Below are positions 13,679 to 15,209 of a DNA stretch of 15,209 bases, in pieces. This DNA is from Pseudomonadota bacterium (GTDB lineage: Bacteria; Myxococcota; Bradymonadia; UBA4248). The translations under genes were made by a program, and so were the position numbers. The stretch covers positions 1 through 15,209 of the forward strand of contig JAGBXG010000046.1 of the NCBI GenBank assembly GCA_017629415.1. Reading direction: 5' to 3'. The stretch's first letter is position 1, and the number at the start of each line of letters is the position of its first letter. The notes beneath the pieces were generated by a model. That model was given only the letters and a program-made list of their open reading frames with translations, was not told where the DNA came from and did not search any database.

Positions 13679-15121
13679 ATGAATACAGAAATCTGGGCGC
13701 GTTATTTAGAACGTCTCAAAAATCAGGTGAACGAGCGTTACATCGCGTATATCGAAAAAATGACCTGTCGCAGCATGACAGATCATCACTGGGAACTTTG
13801 TTTGCCCAGCCGTTCGATGCTTAACGCCGTCGAAAGTAATCTCAGCGAGACGATGACTGCCGTTTTGCAAAAAGTGGTGAGTGAGTTTGGGTATCAGGGG
13901 GATGTGAGTCTTTCGTTTTCTGTTGAAGGCGAAAATTCGAGATCCGAATCCGGATATTTGCCCTTTGATCGTATGACTGTTCAAAATGTTTCCGTTATTG
14001 AAGAAGAAAAAGCTGCTTTCCAAATTGGTAAATCCCACGCAGCTATGTTCAATTCTGATGTGATGGAAACCATTCCTTTCGGCGTATCTGAAGAAGTACG
14101 TAAAAAAAGCGGTCTTCAGGAAAAATATACGTTCGAAAATTTCGTGATTGGTGATTCCAATCAAGTTGCTTTTTGTGCAGCTAAAAGTATTGCTTCGGAA
14201 CCAGGTAACTCATGTCCGCTTTTCATTTATGGCGGCGTGGGTCTTGGCAAAACCCATTTGATGGAAGCTATCGGCAATGAAATCATTCAGACGACGAACT
14301 TCCGCGTCCGATATATGACATCTGGCGAATTTGAAGAAGCTTATACGAAAGCTGTTATCAGCAATCGTCGTCAGGAATTCCGCGATGCCATGCGGAACGA
14401 TTTCGATGTATTACTTATCGATGATATTCAGCTGTTGTCAGGTAAAGACGGAACTCAGCTCGAGTTTTTCCATATTTTTAATCATCTTCAGAGCACGAAT
14501 AAACAAATCGTTCTCACGAGCGATAGACCGCCGCATGAAATTCGCGATATCGAAGAACGTATCCGTTCACGATTCAGCGGCAGCCTCATGGTCGATATTC
14601 AGCTTCCGACGTACGAAACGCGCCTGGAAATCATCCGTAAAAAATTCCGTTCTGAAGGCATTTATCCACCCGAAGATGTCGCACAATATGTTGCTTCAAA
14701 AGTTGCAACAAACGTCCGCGAAATTGAGGGATGTATTCAGCGTATTAAAAATTGTGCAAACGCCCACAAAAAGCCCATTTGTATGGCACTTGCTCAAGAG
14801 CTGATAGAACCGTTTTTCCAAACACGCACGGTTTTGCTCGACGCAAATGCTATTATTCAATGTGTTTCGCGTTATTACGGCGTTTCACAAGAAGAAATTT
14901 TGGGCAAATCTCGCGCGAAGCCCTTTGTTTATCCGCGTCAAATTGCCATGTATCTGGCACGTTCGCATACTTCCTTGTCATTCCCAGATCTCGGCCGGGT
15001 TTTTGGCCGCGATCATACAACGGTTTTACACGCCGTTCAGCGCATCATGGATGACAAGAGCAAAGATCCTCAACTTCAATGCGATATCAAACGCCTTGAA
15101 GACGAACTTTTCAAAAAATAA
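13679..15121 (+). CDS. dnaA: Chromosomal replication initiator DnaA
   Basis: 480 residues, normal family length. Domain I (1-70) starts IWARYLERLKNQV. A short variable domain II follows (75-145). The AAA+ domain has Walker A GGVGLGKTH at 185-193, Walker B VLLIDDIQ at 244-251, sensor I LTSDRPP at 279-285, box VII arginine R298 in RIRSRF and sensor II REIEG at 347-351. Domain IV carries the DNA-binding signature FPDLGRVFGRDHTTVLHAV at 435-453. It binds DnaA boxes, oligomerises with ATP and melts oriC, which lies directly upstream. Two small oddities: the signature has FGRDHTTV where most relatives have FGGRDHTTV, and box VII continues SGSL rather than the usual (E/G)WGL. No clear Shine-Dalgarno precedes ATG 13679; a GAGGA lies too far upstream (about 13650). 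The gene is followed by its own terminator and dnaN is not downstream. Confidence 0.98.
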   Translation: MNTEIWARYLERLKNQVNERYIAYIEKMTCRSMTDHHWELCLPSRSMLNAVESNLSETMTAVLQKVVSEFGYQGDVSLSFSVEGENSRSESGYLPFDRMTVQNVSVIEEEKAAFQIGKSHAAMFNSDVMETIPFGVSEEVRKKSGLQEKYTFENFVIGDSNQVAFCAAKSIASEPGNSCPLFIYGGVGLGKTHLMEAIGNEIIQTTNFRVRYMTSGEFEEAYTKAVISNRRQEFRDAMRNDFDVLLIDDIQLLSGKDGTQLEFFHIFNHLQSTNKQIVLTSDRPPHEIRDIEERIRSRFSGSLMVDIQLPTYETRLEIIRKKFRSEGIYPPEDVAQYVASKVATNVREIEGCIQRIKNCANAHKKPICMALAQELIEPFFQTRTVLLDANAIIQCVSRYYGVSQEEILGKSRAKPFVYPRQIAMYLARSHTSLSFPDLGRVFGRDHTTVLHAVQRIMDDKSKDPQLQCDIKRLEDELFKK

Positions 15122-15124
15122 TTA

Positions 15125-15151
15125 AAGCGAGGCATTGCCTCGCTTTTTTTT
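15125..15151 (+). terminator. Intrinsic terminator of dnaA
   Basis: AAGCGAGGC (15125-15133), loop ATT, GCCTCGCTT (15137-15145), then a run of eight T residues. It begins 3 nt after the dnaA stop codon. Confidence 0.93.
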
Positions 15152-15155
15152 GTTC

Positions 15156-15209
15156 TTTTGGGGCTCTGCCCCAAACCCTGGGGGGGGGCTGGCCCCGGCC
15201 CCCCCGGGG
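15156..15209. other. GC-rich homopolymer-like sequence at the window end
   Basis: TTTTGGGGC-TCT-GCCCCAAA forms a small hairpin (15156-15175), followed by a run of nine G (15180-15188) and further G/C blocks up to the end. The composition is unlike anything else in the window. It could be a GC-rich repeat or a sequencing/assembly artefact at a contig end. Confidence 0.6.

Overview
The window looks like the replication-origin neighbourhood of a low-GC (AT-rich by eye) member of the Myxococcota / former Deltaproteobacteria. Two things point there. First, dnaN and dnaA lie back to back around an AT-rich origin packed with DnaA boxes. Second, the rest of the window encodes proteins whose architecture and order match the outer-membrane and periplasmic half of the Myxococcus xanthus adventurous gliding (Agl-Glt) machine. 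These assignments rest on domain layout, length and synteny read by eye, not on a database search.

Left block, plus strand (1-5320): a very large TPR protein (GltD/AgmU-like, truncated by the window start and carrying four perfect 15-bp repeats), a TPR lipoprotein (GltE/AglT-like) and an 81-residue secreted protein in the usual gltF position. An intrinsic terminator ends the block.

Convergent gap (5257-5593): the terminator, then two imperfect hairpins of a repeat family that recurs elsewhere in the window.

Middle block, minus strand (10694 down to 5594): an operon of four tightly coupled genes in the order cglB-like (VWA-domain lipoprotein adhesin), gltB-like and gltA-like (paralogous outer-membrane beta-barrels) and gltC-like (periplasmic TPR protein with a Pro-Val-Glu decapeptide repeat). 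Gaps between genes are 4, 10 and 2 nt. The gltA-like gene has two hairpin repeats inside its 5' coding region, which give it an unusually long segment before the signal peptide.

Right block (10895-15151): dnaN (minus) with its terminator; a second cluster of hairpin repeats at 12284-12442; an oriC region at about 12560-13065 with six perfect DnaA boxes and several near matches; a dnaA leader with a possible promoter, a DnaA box and a hairpin; then dnaA (plus) and its terminator. The last 50 bases are GC homopolymer-like sequence and may be a contig-end artefact.

If the assignments hold, GltD/GltE/GltF would span the periplasm from an inner-membrane motor not encoded here (AglRQS, GltG-J). 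GltA/GltB/GltC would form the outer-membrane platform, and CglB would be the surface adhesin transferring force to the substrate. Having cglB inside the gltBAC operon, facing gltDEF and next to oriC, is the most notable system-level feature.
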